A DNA stretch of 64,000 nt, taken from positions 487,145 through 551,144 of the forward strand of contig JAYRJE010000001.1 in the NCBI GenBank assembly GCA_041906465.1. The letters run 5' to 3'. The translations under genes were made by a program, and so were the position numbers. Of the stretch, positions 1 through 8,618 are shown one piece after another. The stretch is from Didemnitutus sp041906465. GTDB lineage: Bacteria; Verrucomicrobiota; Verrucomicrobiia; Opitutales; Opitutaceae. Under the pieces are notes generated by a model. The model searched no databases. It was not told the origin of the DNA and saw nothing but the letters and a program-made list of their open reading frames with translations. The stretch's first letter is position 1; each line of letters begins with the position of its first letter.

Positions 1-192
1 CCGTTCCTCTACTTCATCAGTGCGCAAGGCGCTAACGGGAAGCCATCCGTTCCGCTTTCTGACGGGAGACCAACGCCGGAAGAAGCTCAGCGCGATTGGA
101 TATTCGGATTTGAAACGCCCGCCGACATTGACCCCGTCGCAGGGCGGATTGTTCTCGCGCTGTTGGCCACGGGATTCGCCTCGGAAGCGTGA
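1..192 (+). CDS. C-terminal fragment of an unidentified protein
   Basis: Frame 1 is open from the first base to a TGA at 190-192 and gives 63 residues, so the gene starts outside the window. The fragment contains a polar stretch PLSDGRPTPEEAQRDW and ends in a hydrophobic segment (VLALLATGFA). I do not recognise the family. It lies on the element that ends at the tRNA-Arg, so it is probably accessory cargo. The competing frame at 20-304 has no family resemblance. Confidence 0.4.
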   Translation, partial: PFLYFISAQGANGKPSVPLSDGRPTPEEAQRDWIFGFETPADIDPVAGRIVLALLATGFASEA

Positions 193-327
193 CCGCATCC
201 GACTTGCAACCGGTTGCAGTTCTGCGAGGCTACTCCGCGCAGCGCCAGGGCCATGGAGTTGCTCCACCACAACCATGGCCGCACTGCGCACCCCAGTTCG
301 CTGAGCGGCCGCAACCTCAGCAAACTA

Positions 328-666
328 ATGAAATCTGGCATCTACCATGTGCGGTTCTCGTCGATGATCGGTGATCACGGAGAGGGCCTTGCGGTGTTCA
401 AGGACGGGACGGTCAACGGCGGCGATCACGGTTATCTCTACCTCGGGACATTTCAGCGATCCGGCGGCATCGTATCCGCGACACTCCGGGTAAAGCGTTG
501 GAATCACTCAGTGGCATCGGTTTTCGGTCCATTGTCCGAGTTCACGCTCGAGTTGGCCGGATCGGTTACCGCCGACGATGCGACGTTCCGCGCGAGCGGG
601 CCTGTTGCAGAAAACCGTAATCTTCGCATCGAAGTCATGGGGAACCGGATTGCTGACGCGGTCTGA
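328..666 (+). CDS. GrlR-like regulatory protein
   Basis: A 112-residue protein beginning MKSGIYHVRFSS and continuing GEGLAVFKDGTVNGGDHGYLY, which matches my memory of the GrlR family (small beta-barrel proteins; in attaching-effacing enterobacteria GrlR binds and inhibits the activator GrlA). I chose the ATG at 328 because family similarity starts there; an in-frame ATG at 253 would add 25 unrelated residues. No type III secretion genes or GrlA partner are visible. GrlR homologues occur scattered on accessory DNA, and its presence on this tRNA-linked element fits that. Its role here is unknown. Confidence 0.65.
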   Translation: MKSGIYHVRFSSMIGDHGEGLAVFKDGTVNGGDHGYLYLGTFQRSGGIVSATLRVKRWNHSVASVFGPLSEFTLELAGSVTADDATFRASGPVAENRNLRIEVMGNRIADAV

Positions 667-673
667 TTTCCGC

Positions 674-700
674 TTGACATATTCCTGTGTGGAATATCCA
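674..700 (+). promoter_or_regulatory. Promoter and palindromic operator of the toxin/antitoxin-like pair
   Basis: TTGACA at 674-679 is a perfect -35 hexamer. Overlapping its last base is a perfect 7+7 inverted repeat, ATATTCC (679-685) and GGAATAT (691-697), separated by TGTGT. The best -10 match is weak (TATCCA, 695-700, spacing 15). A dyad across a promoter directly before an operon encoding an XRE-family DNA-binding protein is typical of an autoregulatory operator; that role is inferred. Confidence 0.5.
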
Positions 701-1089
701 TGAAGCCCGCCAACCACATGTCACCTTCCCAGTGGCAAGTTGAACCGACGGACCAGTTCGAGAAAGACTCGAAGTGGTATGAAAAGAAACGTCCGGCTGA
801 ACTCGCTGCTGTTTTGAACAACCTAAGTCGGTATCTTACACTCCTAAACCACGCAAAGAACGCAGCTTGCGTGCAAGCGGGATACCTGCACAACGAGCCC
901 CATGGGGTCCGCGCGATCGATCAAAGCGCTGGGGGCAAGAACCTGCAGGAAACTCGCCTTTATACCTACGCAGACGACAAAAAGCGGGTCTTATACCTTA
1001 TTACCATTGGTAATAAATCGGAGCAACCTTCCGATATACAGCTCTCAAGTGTGTTCGTTTCCTCGCTGCGAGAGAGCGCACAATCATAA
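700..1089 (+). CDS. RelE/HigB-like toxin candidate
   Basis: A 129-residue protein with an alpha-helical start (DQFEKDSKWYEKKRPAEL) followed by a beta-rich end (TRLYTYADDKKRVLYLITIGNK), the layout of small RelE/ParE-fold ribonuclease toxins. It lies 12 bases upstream of an XRE-type helix-turn-helix gene, giving the toxin-first order seen in HigBA pairs. The ATG at 700 overlaps the putative -10/operator, so the ATG at 718 (MSPSQWQVEP) may be the true start. No individual catalytic residue can be assigned with confidence. It belongs to the integrated element and may stabilise it. The toxin call rests on fold-like pattern and gene order. Confidence 0.55.
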   Translation: MKPANHMSPSQWQVEPTDQFEKDSKWYEKKRPAELAAVLNNLSRYLTLLNHAKNAACVQAGYLHNEPHGVRAIDQSAGGKNLQETRLYTYADDKKRVLYLITIGNKSEQPSDIQLSSVFVSSLRESAQS

Positions 1090-1101
1090 CCACCTCTTGC
1101 C

Positions 1102-1710
1102 ATGGACTCCCAACCTCAGAAATCCGCACCAAAATCCACCGGCCGACGCTATTCGTCGGTCCAGGAACTGATCAAGGGCGAGCGGCTGTCGACCGAGGTC
1201 AGTGCTGACGTAAAGAAACTCTGGGAAGAAACCCGGATAGCGCGCGTGCTTGCTGGCCTTCGCTGTAAAGCGGGCCTGACCCAATCGGAAATGGGTGATC
1301 GGCTCAACCGCACACAAGGCGCGATTTCAAAACTTGAAAGCGGCCGCGACGAAGATCTCACCCTTGGCGAGGTTCGCGCCTACGCGACAGTTCTTAACGA
1401 GCGAGTCGGACTGCTGTTCGGCCCGCCAATGAACCACGTTGAGGCAATCAAAGCCCACGCTGAAGCGATGCGTCGGCACATGCACGACCTCGCCAAGATC
1501 GCTGGCCAAGACGAGCAGCTCGAGAAGGAGATCCAAGCGTTCTTCGGCGAAGCGCTGTTCAATATTCTGACCATCCTCGCCTCGTCGCTGGGTCAACTGC
1601 CGGACAAAGGGGATGGAATCATGATCCAGCTCCTCGGATCAAAGTCGGGCTCTGCGCCTGCGGTGAAAACCGAAGAGCGATCGGAGCGAATGGCCGCCTC
1701 TCCTTGCTAA
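1102..1710 (+). CDS. XRE-family helix-turn-helix regulator, probable antitoxin
   Basis: A 202-residue protein with a clear XRE helix-turn-helix at about residues 48-100: LAGLRCKAGLTQSEMGDRL, then QGAISKLESG, the recognition helix. It follows the RelE/HigB-like gene by 12 bases and probably neutralises that protein and represses the pair through the dyad at 679-697 (inference). The C-terminal half is a long acidic helical extension (QDEQLEKEIQAFFGEAL) of no known function, making it longer than most HigA-type antitoxins of about 100 residues. A bidirectional-looking terminator follows. Confidence 0.65.
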   Translation: MDSQPQKSAPKSTGRRYSSVQELIKGERLSTEVSADVKKLWEETRIARVLAGLRCKAGLTQSEMGDRLNRTQGAISKLESGRDEDLTLGEVRAYATVLNERVGLLFGPPMNHVEAIKAHAEAMRRHMHDLAKIAGQDEQLEKEIQAFFGEALFNILTILASSLGQLPDKGDGIMIQLLGSKSGSAPAVKTEERSERMAASPC

Positions 1711-1756
1711 GAGCCTCCCACGATCGACAGACCGTGGGCGCTTGCCTGAAAAAAAG

Positions 1757-1783
1757 AAACCGCCCTAATTTGGGCGGTTTTTT
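1757..1783 (+). terminator. Rho-independent terminator after the antitoxin gene
   Basis: The stem AAACCGCCC (1757-1765) pairs with GGGCGGTTT (1772-1780) around a 6-base loop and is followed by TTT. An A-rich run upstream (about 1749-1755) means it could also stop transcripts from the opposite strand, where the integrase gene ends at 1898. The rest of 1711-1897 shows no gene. Confidence 0.75.
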
Positions 1784-1897
1784 GTCGAGAGCGTGTGATT
1801 TCCGTGTGAACCGGTCCTCACTGCGCCAATTTCCGAGTGAAAATTGGCGCCCTCACGGGGCACAAATCGCGCCAGTCGTCGCGCCAGGCGCCCTAGG

Positions 1898-3259
1898 TTA
1901 GAAAACTGGCTCTCCATCGGCCGACACTGCGGGCTTCGGTCGGGGTGATCGCTTGCTCAGCTCCCACGACATTTCCAGAGCTTGGACTTGGTATTCCGCT
2001 TCATCGCAGACGATTGTTGGCGCGATGCTGAAGAACTGTCGTGCTTCTTCCTCGGTGGCAGGACTGTGGTAATGCTTCGCGATTACTCCCTCGGAAGTGC
2101 CCGCCTCCAAGGCCGCTAACCCGACACTGTGGAATTTCCCGATGTGGTGCGAAATGAATGTATGCCTCAGCACATCGTGCTCCAGTTTGTGGGCGTCGCG
2201 AATCTTCTTGATTCGTTTGTCGGCGTTCGTGGGCAAAATCGGATACTTTTCGATCGGGTAAGCCTCGAGCCACGCCCGAAGGCTAGGATAGATTGTAACC
2301 TCGCGCCGGCGCTTAACTTTCGAAACCTCGGCCGGAACGATAATCTTACCGAGCGAAAGGTTAACATTTTCGAAAAGCTTTGGGTGCTTCGCGAAATCCG
2401 CGATTTCTCCATCTTGAAGTGAGGGCCTGATCCCCGCGAACAACGTCAGCACAAAGTAAGGGACGAGCTCGGCATTTTCCGGCTTCACAACTTCGCGCAT
2501 TAGTTCGAGCGCTCTTAGTGGGGTTAAGGTGATCGGATCCCCAATCTCCCACTCCTGCGTATTCACCTCCGAGAATGGATTATTGTCGATGAATCGGCGA
2601 GGTGGCATCTGACACCAGGCAAAGAAAGCATGCAGGACCCCTCGCAGGTTGTTCCACCGCTTAGGTGACAACGGTTCCGCCTCGGCCCCCTTCGGTGCGC
2701 CCCTCCGGACTGCTCGTCGGTTTAGCATGTATTCGAATGCGTGATCGCCCAGAAATTCATGTGGCGGGGTGTCGCCGTTGATTTCGCTGAACTCATCAAG
2801 GTCCGCCTTTAATGTGCGATAGTATGCCCGAGACGCTTTTTTGGTCGTGGCGCTTCCCAGCTCCTTCTCTTTCAGAAATTCAGAGACCAGCTGGCGAATG
2901 GACTTGTCTGTTCGCGGAGGATGAAACGTGCGGATGAAATGCTCGACTGCCAGTGCGAGCGGATGCGCGGTGCCGACGATTAGTTTCGGATGACGACTGA
3001 TGCGCTGAAATGCCTCCTCCGCCTCCCGCACTTGCTCCGCCGTGAGGTGAGTATTCTTGGGCCCTTCGCCATCAAAATTAGCAGCCTCGATTTCAAGTCT
3101 CTGCTTCTCGGCGGCGACGACTGCGCGGTCCTGATTTTGGAATCGCACCCGCACTCCACGACAATCTTTGCCGGTCAGCTTGTAGGTGACGTAGGTGAAC
3201 TTGCGACCGCCAACTGTTGCGGCTACCTTCTTCGCCTTAATGGCGAGTTTCAGATTCAT
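1898..3259 (-). CDS. Tyrosine recombinase (integrase) of a tRNA-integrated element
   Basis: A 453-residue phage-type integrase with a core-binding region at about residues 120-220 and a catalytic domain from about 245. Visible active-site elements are Arg278 in LFAGIRPS, the box II stretch DVLRHTFISHH with Arg365, and the nucleophile Tyr397 in IAKHYHSP. Box II has Asp362 where many relatives have the first His of HxxR. The gene starts 69 bases from the CCA end of tRNA-Arg and reads away from it, the usual layout of an element integrated in a tRNA 3' end. The element therefore extends leftwards beyond the window and includes the GrlR-like and toxin/antitoxin-like genes. The ATG at 3257-3259 is followed by MNLKLAIKAKK. 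Confidence 0.9.
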   Translation of the reverse strand: MNLKLAIKAKKVAATVGGRKFTYVTYKLTGKDCRGVRVRFQNQDRAVVAAEKQRLEIEAANFDGEGPKNTHLTAEQVREAEEAFQRISRHPKLIVGTAHPLALAVEHFIRTFHPPRTDKSIRQLVSEFLKEKELGSATTKKASRAYYRTLKADLDEFSEINGDTPPHEFLGDHAFEYMLNRRAVRRGAPKGAEAEPLSPKRWNNLRGVLHAFFAWCQMPPRRFIDNNPFSEVNTQEWEIGDPITLTPLRALELMREVVKPENAELVPYFVLTLFAGIRPSLQDGEIADFAKHPKLFENVNLSLGKIIVPAEVSKVKRRREVTIYPSLRAWLEAYPIEKYPILPTNADKRIKKIRDAHKLEHDVLRHTFISHHIGKFHSVGLAALEAGTSEGVIAKHYHSPATEEEARQFFSIAPTIVCDEAEYQVQALEMSWELSKRSPRPKPAVSADGEPVF

Positions 3260-3260
3260 T

Positions 3261-3303
3261 CCGGGGAACTGTTGCCATGACTGTTTGGCAACAATTCCCC
3301 CGG
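3261..3303. repeat. Large imperfect palindrome between integrase and tRNA
   Basis: CCGGGGAACTGTTGCCA (3261-3277) is followed after 8 bases by TGGCAACAATTCCCCCGG (3286-3303). The arms are complementary except for one mismatch and one extra C. It begins one base upstream of the integrase start codon and ends 24 bases from the tRNA. It could be an operator for the integrase gene, a recombinase or excisionase site, or a hairpin in its leader. Confidence 0.6.
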
Positions 3304-3327
3304 ATTCAATGCCTCAGAGGAGGAAAG

Positions 3328-3404
3328 TGGCGCAGCCGTAGGGAGTCGAACCCCAAACCTTCTGATCCGTAGTCAGATGCTCTATCCAATTGAGCTACGG
3401 CTGC
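3328..3404 (-). tRNA. tRNA-Arg (ACG)
   Basis: Read on the minus strand, the 7-bp acceptor stem GCAGCCG/CGGCTGC encloses a normal cloverleaf: D stem GCTC/GAGC, anticodon stem TCTGA/TCAGA with loop CTACGGA (anticodon ACG, read as ICG after modification) and T arm with GGTTCGACTCC. The discriminator is G and CCA is encoded (3328-3330). The 3' end faces the integrase, so the tRNA 3' end is the likely attachment site. No second copy of that 3' sequence is visible in 1-3327, so the other att repeat must lie outside the window. Confidence 0.95.
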
Positions 3405-3507
3405 GTAACAGAGTGGCGAACTAAGCGAATTTCGTCCGAGGGCCGCAAGCAGAATTTTTCAGGAAGGCCGGTTTCCATGACGACCTTATCTGCCGGACCG
3501 TCCGCGT

Positions 3508-4137
3508 TCACTCGTGGCCTGAGCGCCTTCGCCGGATTCGCACCACGATGGCGACGATCACGATCGCAACGAGCGCGCCCGAGACCAGGAGCGTGTAAGA
3601 CTGCGAACGCGCGAGCACGCGATCGAGTTGCTCCAGGTCGTCGTGGAATTCAGCCCAGAGCCAGTGTCCCAACCAGACGAAAAACGGCACGCTGATCAGT
3701 GCGGCCAGCCCATCGAAGAAAAGAAATTTCCAATACCGCACCTTCATTGAACCTGCGGTGAAAAAGACCGGCGCGCGCAACCCGGGCAGAAAACGCGCGA
3801 CGAACAGCACCATCGAACCGAAGCGGTGAAAGTAGGCCTCGACCCGTTCCTGCTTCGCCGGCGAGAGATAGCGCTGAAACCAGTGCGTCGCCAGCAGGCG
3901 CTGTCCGAGGTAACGCCCCGTGAGAAAAATCGTCGAGTCGCCGATCATCACGCCCGCATACATCACGCCACTCACGCTCAACCACGACCGCCCATCGATC
4001 TGGCCCAGCGCGCCGGCGGAGATCAGCACGACGTCCTCCGGCAACGGCAGGCCGAGTCCGCACAGGATCAACACGCCGAACGGCCCCCACAACGCCAGGG
4101 GCGAACCTTGAAAATATCTGATCAGCGTCTCAAACAT
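3508..4137 (-). CDS. DedA-family membrane protein
   Basis: A 209-residue integral membrane protein with hydrophobic segments near residues 15-45, 55-75, 110-130, 140-165 and 185-205, and a basic C-terminal tail (RIRRRRSG). Family marks are GLPLPEDVVLISAG near the N-terminus and the conserved FVARFLPGLRAPVFFTAG (about 113-130), the re-entrant loop with catalytically important arginines in DedA/Tvp38-type proteins. DedA proteins are implicated in membrane lipid (undecaprenyl or phospholipid) flipping and proton-motive-force homeostasis. It lies 67 bases downstream of recJ on the same strand and could be the last gene of the yajC-secDF-recJ-dedA run. Confidence 0.85.
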   Translation of the reverse strand: MFETLIRYFQGSPLALWGPFGVLILCGLGLPLPEDVVLISAGALGQIDGRSWLSVSGVMYAGVMIGDSTIFLTGRYLGQRLLATHWFQRYLSPAKQERVEAYFHRFGSMVLFVARFLPGLRAPVFFTAGSMKVRYWKFLFFDGLAALISVPFFVWLGHWLWAEFHDDLEQLDRVLARSQSYTLLVSGALVAIVIVAIVVRIRRRRSGHE

Positions 4138-4204
4138 GCCTCGCGCGCATCAAGGAGTCCGGCGTTCCGCATCGTGACAAGCGCGCTTTCGCCGCTGTCG
4201 AATT

Positions 4205-5917
4205 TCATGCGACACGCCAGTCGAGCAGCTCCAGTTGCAGCGTTTTGCGTCCGGCGTAGAAGTTCCAGTTCAGCTGCACCGCCAGCTCCAGCGGCTGCCC
4301 CATCGGCGGCAATTTCTCCGCGAGTTTCCAGGCCACGCCACTCAGTCGACGTCCCTGCACGTCTTCCGCCGTGAAGCGAAAATGTTGCTCCTTGAAAATT
4401 TCCGGTCGCGAGCGCAGCCGCAGGCCGCGCACGCCGAAAATCGGCTCGGGGTTCCCCTGGCCGAACGGGTGCAGCTGATCGAGCTCGTCCATCAATCGCT
4501 CGGTGATCTGCTGCCCGTCCAGCCAGCCGGCCAGTTCGATCACCGGTTCGCAGGCATCGAGCCCGCGCCGCGCCCGGATAACCTCGTTGAATTGCGTGCG
4601 GAAGTCTTCGATCCGTGCCTTGCGCAGCGACACGCCCACCGCCATCGGATGCCCGCCCCAGCTTTCAAGGTGGGCCTGACAACCGCCGAGCAGCTCCACC
4701 AGGTTCACCCCCGCCACCCCGCGACCGGAGCCCTTCGCCAGATCGCCTTCATTGCCCAGCACGATGGCGGGGCGGTTGAACTTGCGCGAGATGCGACCAG
4801 CAACGATGCCGACGACACCGGGGTGCCAAGCCTCGTCAAACAACACGAAGCCACACGCGTCCGCGAACTGCTTCTCGACGTAGGCTTCCGCCTGCTCGGT
4901 GATGAGCCGCTCGATATCCTGCCGCTCCTTGTTGAGGTCGTCGAGTTGCTGCGCGGCGTTGCGGCAGAAGGCGGCATCCTGACTGAGCAGCAAATCGACC
5001 GACAGCGATGCGTCGGCCAGACGCCCGCTGGCGTTGATGCGCGGTCCGAGGCGAAACGAAACATCGACCGGCGCGAGGCCGTTCTCCGGCTTCAGGCCCG
5101 CCACGCTCATCAGCGCGCGCAAGCCCGGACGCTGCGTGCCGGCGAGCACGTGCAGGCCGTGCTTGGCAAAAATGCGGTTCTCCCCCGCCAGCGGCACGAG
5201 GTCGGCGATCGTGCCCATCGCCACCAGGTCCAGATAGTCACGCAACCGAATTTCCATCACGCCGGGATAATTCTGCGCGCGCAGCTGCTTGAGCAGACCG
5301 TGCAGCAGCTTGAAAACGAGGCCCACCGTGCAGCAGTGCCTCCACGAGTGATCGTCGGCGACGTTATGCACGTGCGGATTGATCAGGAGCGCGTCGAACG
5401 TCGGCGTTTCCTTCGAGCGGTGATGGTCCACCACGATCACGTCCACGCCGAGCCCGCGCAGATGCATGACCTCGTCGTGCGAGTTGGTGCCGCAATCGAG
5501 CGCGATAAACAGATCGGGTTTGGCCACCTCGAGCGCGCGATCGATCGCGATGCGCGTGAGACCGTAGCCCTCCTCGAGCCGGCGCGGCACCACGTAGCGC
5601 GGCTGCAAGCCGAGCCGGCGCAACACGTCGACAAGCAACGTCGTGCTGCTGACGCCGTCGACGTCGTAGTCACCGAGCACGATCACGTTCTCGCGCCGCT
5701 CCAGCGCGCGGATGAGGCGCGCGACGGTAGCGTCGAGATTCGCGACCAGAAAAGGGTCGCCGAGCGTTGCCAGCGCAGGCTGGAGGAACCGCGTGCATGG
5801 CTCGGGCTCGACGTGGCCGATGCGCATCAGCAGCTCGGCGACGATTTCGTTCGTGCCGAGCTGACGCGCAAGGTCAGCCACGCGTTCCGCGTGGACCGGT
5901 GTGTAGTTCCAGCGCAT
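4205..5917 (-). CDS. recJ: Single-stranded-DNA-specific exonuclease RecJ
   Basis: A 570-residue DHH-superfamily 5'-3' exonuclease acting in recombination and mismatch repair. Metal-binding motifs are in order: LGDYDVDG (residues 81-88), ALDCGTN (139-145) and VVDHHRS (163-169), followed by the DHHA1 region with WHPGVVGIVAGRI and GSGRG, and a C-terminal OB-type domain. Length is close to E. coli RecJ (577). It follows secDF by 80 bases on the same strand. The start is the ATG giving MRWNYTPVHAE, a typical RecJ N-terminus. Confidence 0.95.
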   Translation of the reverse strand: MRWNYTPVHAERVADLARQLGTNEIVAELLMRIGHVEPEPCTRFLQPALATLGDPFLVANLDATVARLIRALERRENVIVLGDYDVDGVSSTTLLVDVLRRLGLQPRYVVPRRLEEGYGLTRIAIDRALEVAKPDLFIALDCGTNSHDEVMHLRGLGVDVIVVDHHRSKETPTFDALLINPHVHNVADDHSWRHCCTVGLVFKLLHGLLKQLRAQNYPGVMEIRLRDYLDLVAMGTIADLVPLAGENRIFAKHGLHVLAGTQRPGLRALMSVAGLKPENGLAPVDVSFRLGPRINASGRLADASLSVDLLLSQDAAFCRNAAQQLDDLNKERQDIERLITEQAEAYVEKQFADACGFVLFDEAWHPGVVGIVAGRISRKFNRPAIVLGNEGDLAKGSGRGVAGVNLVELLGGCQAHLESWGGHPMAVGVSLRKARIEDFRTQFNEVIRARRGLDACEPVIELAGWLDGQQITERLMDELDQLHPFGQGNPEPIFGVRGLRLRSRPEIFKEQHFRFTAEDVQGRRLSGVAWKLAEKLPPMGQPLELAVQLNWNFYAGRKTLQLELLDWRVA

Positions 5918-5997
5918 GGCCTGAGGGGCGCGCGCTGCCGCGGCTGATTCCGCGCTTGCGGGAACCAGCTGAAGCGAGCGTGAAGCGCCCGATCAGC

Positions 5998-8541
5998 TTA
6001 TTCCGAAGCGCGGGAAGAACCGGCCCACTCGTATTTGGGCGCGATGTCGTGGTGAGCCTCGACGTGTTTGCGATCGCCCTTGTGCCACCAGTAGAAGACC
6101 GGGCAGGCGATGAAGAGCGACGAGAACGTGCCGGTGAGGACGCCGATCAGGAGCGTGAAGGCGATGTCGTTCACTTCGCCGCCGGTGACGAGGAGCAGCA
6201 CGACGGCCGTCAGCAACGTGGTGCCACCGGTGATCACCGTGCGGGAGAGCGTGAGGTTCAGCGAGCGCGTGACGATGTCGCGGAGCGAGCCGGTCGGGTT
6301 GAGCTTCAACTCCTCGCGGATGCGGTCGAACACGACGATGGTGTCGTTGATCGAGTAACCCATGACGAGAAGGATGGCCGCGACCATCGAGGCGTTGAAC
6401 TGGCGATCGAAGAGCACGAAAAGACCAATCGTCATCAACACGTCGTGCACGGTCGAAATGACCGCGCCCATGCCGTAACCGAATTCGAAACGGAACGCGA
6501 CGTAGATGAGGATCAGCACCAAGGCCCAGAACGACGCCCACAGCGCGTTCCATTGGATCTCCTTACCGACGGAGGCACCGATGGCGGTCGTGCCTTCGTA
6601 TTTAAACTGCGCGTCCGGGAAGGCCTTCTGCAGCGACTGCGTGAGCTTCTCGCCCTGACCGAAGTTCGTGGTGATCTTCAGCACTTCGAGATCAGAGCCG
6701 AGTTGCTTCTGATACACCGGGCTGGCCTCCTCGAAACCAGCCGTCTTCGCAGCCGAGCGCAGTGCACCGACGTCGACCTTTTTGGCGAAGGTGAGCGTGA
6801 CGGTGTCACCACCGAGGAAGTCGATGCCGTAAACATCCTTGCCCTTGAACACCACGGCGCCGAGGCCGATGACGATGACGAGCCAGGAGCCGATGAACGC
6901 CGGCTTCGCGTATTTCAGGAAATCGTAGTTGGTGTTCTGCAGCACCGAGAACATCGGCATCTTCTTCACCGTGCCGCTGTGCACGAGGAGCTCGAGAATG
7001 AGCTTCGAAACGACCACGGCCGCGAACATCGTGGTGAAGATACCGATCGTGAGCGTGACGCCGAAGCCCTTCACGGGACCGGTGCCGAGCACGATCATGA
7101 TCGCGGAGGTGATGAGCGTCGTGAGATTGCCGTCGAGAATGGCGGACCACGCTTTGTCGAAGCCGGCTTCGAGCGCGGTGGAGAGTGATTTGCCGAGCTT
7201 CAACTCTTCGCGCATGCGCTCGAAGATGAGGATGTTCGAGTCCACGGACATCGCCAGCGTCAGCACGATGCCGGCGATGCCGGGCATGGTGAGCGTCGCG
7301 TTGATGTTCGCCATGACGCCGAGAACGATGAGGACGTTCACGCCCATGCCGATCGCGGCGACCAAGCCGCCGACGGTGTAGAAGAAAAGAATGAACGCGA
7401 TCGTCAGCACCGTGCCCGCGATGAAGGCATTGCGGCCGCTGATGATGGCGTCGTCCGCCATCGAAGCGCCGACTTCATACTGTTCCTTGATCGAGAGGGG
7501 AACATCGAGCGGGTTGTTGAGCACATTGGCCAAATCGATGGCTTCGCGCTGGGAGAAGGAGCCGGAGATTTCCGCGCTGTCGCTCGCGATCTCCTCGCGG
7601 ACGGTCGGGGCCGAGTAGAGTTTGCCGTCGAGCACGATCGCGAGGCGGCCCAGGCGGCCGGTGCGTTGGTTCTCGTTGGCGATGGCGCGCGTGACGGTGG
7701 CGAACTGCTTGCGGCCGGTCTCGGTGAAGCGGAGGATGATCTTGAAGCGGCCGAACTCGTCCATCGTCGGATACGCGTCGGACACCGCCTCACCGGTCAT
7801 TTCCGGGATGCGCTTCACGTAAAGTTCTTCAATGGAGGTCTCTCCGGTGCGGGATTCGTTCTCGAGTGTCATCACCTCATAGCCCGGCGGCACTTCTTGC
7901 GGCGGAGCGGCGTAGGGGTGCACGAGCTTGAAATCGAGGCGCGCAGGCTTCTTCAGGCTGTTGACGACCTCGGGGTTGTCCTTGGTCGAAACGCCGGGCA
8001 GCTGCACTTCGATGCGGCTGGTGCCAATCGGGCGGATGACGGGCTCGGCGACGCCGAGGCCGTTCACGCGATTGCCGATGATGTCGATGGCTTTGGTGAG
8101 CTTTTCGCGGCGGGCGTGTTCGTCGTCCTTGGCGACGGCGGCTTCATCGACTTCGAGCGTGAAGGCCACACCGCCCTTGAGGTCGAGGCCGAGTTGGAGG
8201 CGGCCCTTGGACTGGCGGAGCAACTCGTCGAGGAGGATGTTATTGCGCTTTTCGACGTTCTTGAGGTTTTCCTCGAGGCGGATCTGGGGGAAGAATTGCG
8301 AGAGATCCAACTTCTCCTCGCGACCGATCTGCTTGAGCGCGGCGAAGACGCTCGGCGCTTGGCCGCTCTGCACGCGGGCGCTGGCCTTGCCGATCAGAGC
8401 GTTGAACTCGGTCTGCTTGGCGCTGGCGGCTTCGCGCACGTATTGCCCGAAGTCACGGTCCTTGATGGGCAACAGGGTGACGACTGACCAGGCGACGATC
8501 GCGCCACACAGGATCAGTTTCCAGAGATTACGATTAAGCAT
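5998..8541 (-). CDS. secDF: Fused protein translocase subunit SecDF
   Basis: An 847-residue single polypeptide combining SecD and SecF, the proton-driven partners that help SecYEG/SecA release exported proteins. The SecD half (about 1-530) has an N-terminal membrane helix, the periplasmic GLDLKGGVAFTLEVD motif and a six-helix domain with AMSVDSNILIFERMREEL. The SecF half (about 550-847) has YGIDFLGGDTVTL and YSINDTIVVFDRIREEL. Fusion is known in several phyla; most bacteria have two genes. It lies 77 bases downstream of yajC, the usual partner. The periplasmic region between the first helix and the SecD core includes a long extra helical stretch (about residues 40-115). Confidence 0.95.
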   Translation of the reverse strand: MLNRNLWKLILCGAIVAWSVVTLLPIKDRDFGQYVREAASAKQTEFNALIGKASARVQSGQAPSVFAALKQIGREEKLDLSQFFPQIRLEENLKNVEKRNNILLDELLRQSKGRLQLGLDLKGGVAFTLEVDEAAVAKDDEHARREKLTKAIDIIGNRVNGLGVAEPVIRPIGTSRIEVQLPGVSTKDNPEVVNSLKKPARLDFKLVHPYAAPPQEVPPGYEVMTLENESRTGETSIEELYVKRIPEMTGEAVSDAYPTMDEFGRFKIILRFTETGRKQFATVTRAIANENQRTGRLGRLAIVLDGKLYSAPTVREEIASDSAEISGSFSQREAIDLANVLNNPLDVPLSIKEQYEVGASMADDAIISGRNAFIAGTVLTIAFILFFYTVGGLVAAIGMGVNVLIVLGVMANINATLTMPGIAGIVLTLAMSVDSNILIFERMREELKLGKSLSTALEAGFDKAWSAILDGNLTTLITSAIMIVLGTGPVKGFGVTLTIGIFTTMFAAVVVSKLILELLVHSGTVKKMPMFSVLQNTNYDFLKYAKPAFIGSWLVIVIGLGAVVFKGKDVYGIDFLGGDTVTLTFAKKVDVGALRSAAKTAGFEEASPVYQKQLGSDLEVLKITTNFGQGEKLTQSLQKAFPDAQFKYEGTTAIGASVGKEIQWNALWASFWALVLILIYVAFRFEFGYGMGAVISTVHDVLMTIGLFVLFDRQFNASMVAAILLVMGYSINDTIVVFDRIREELKLNPTGSLRDIVTRSLNLTLSRTVITGGTTLLTAVVLLLVTGGEVNDIAFTLLIGVLTGTFSSLFIACPVFYWWHKGDRKHVEAHHDIAPKYEWAGSSRASE

Positions 8542-8618
8542 GGGTGGGTGTTGTTAAATGGGGATAGCGCGCGCGACGGCGCGACACACCGCGGCCGCAC
8601 GCCGCGGCGAACCGGCGC

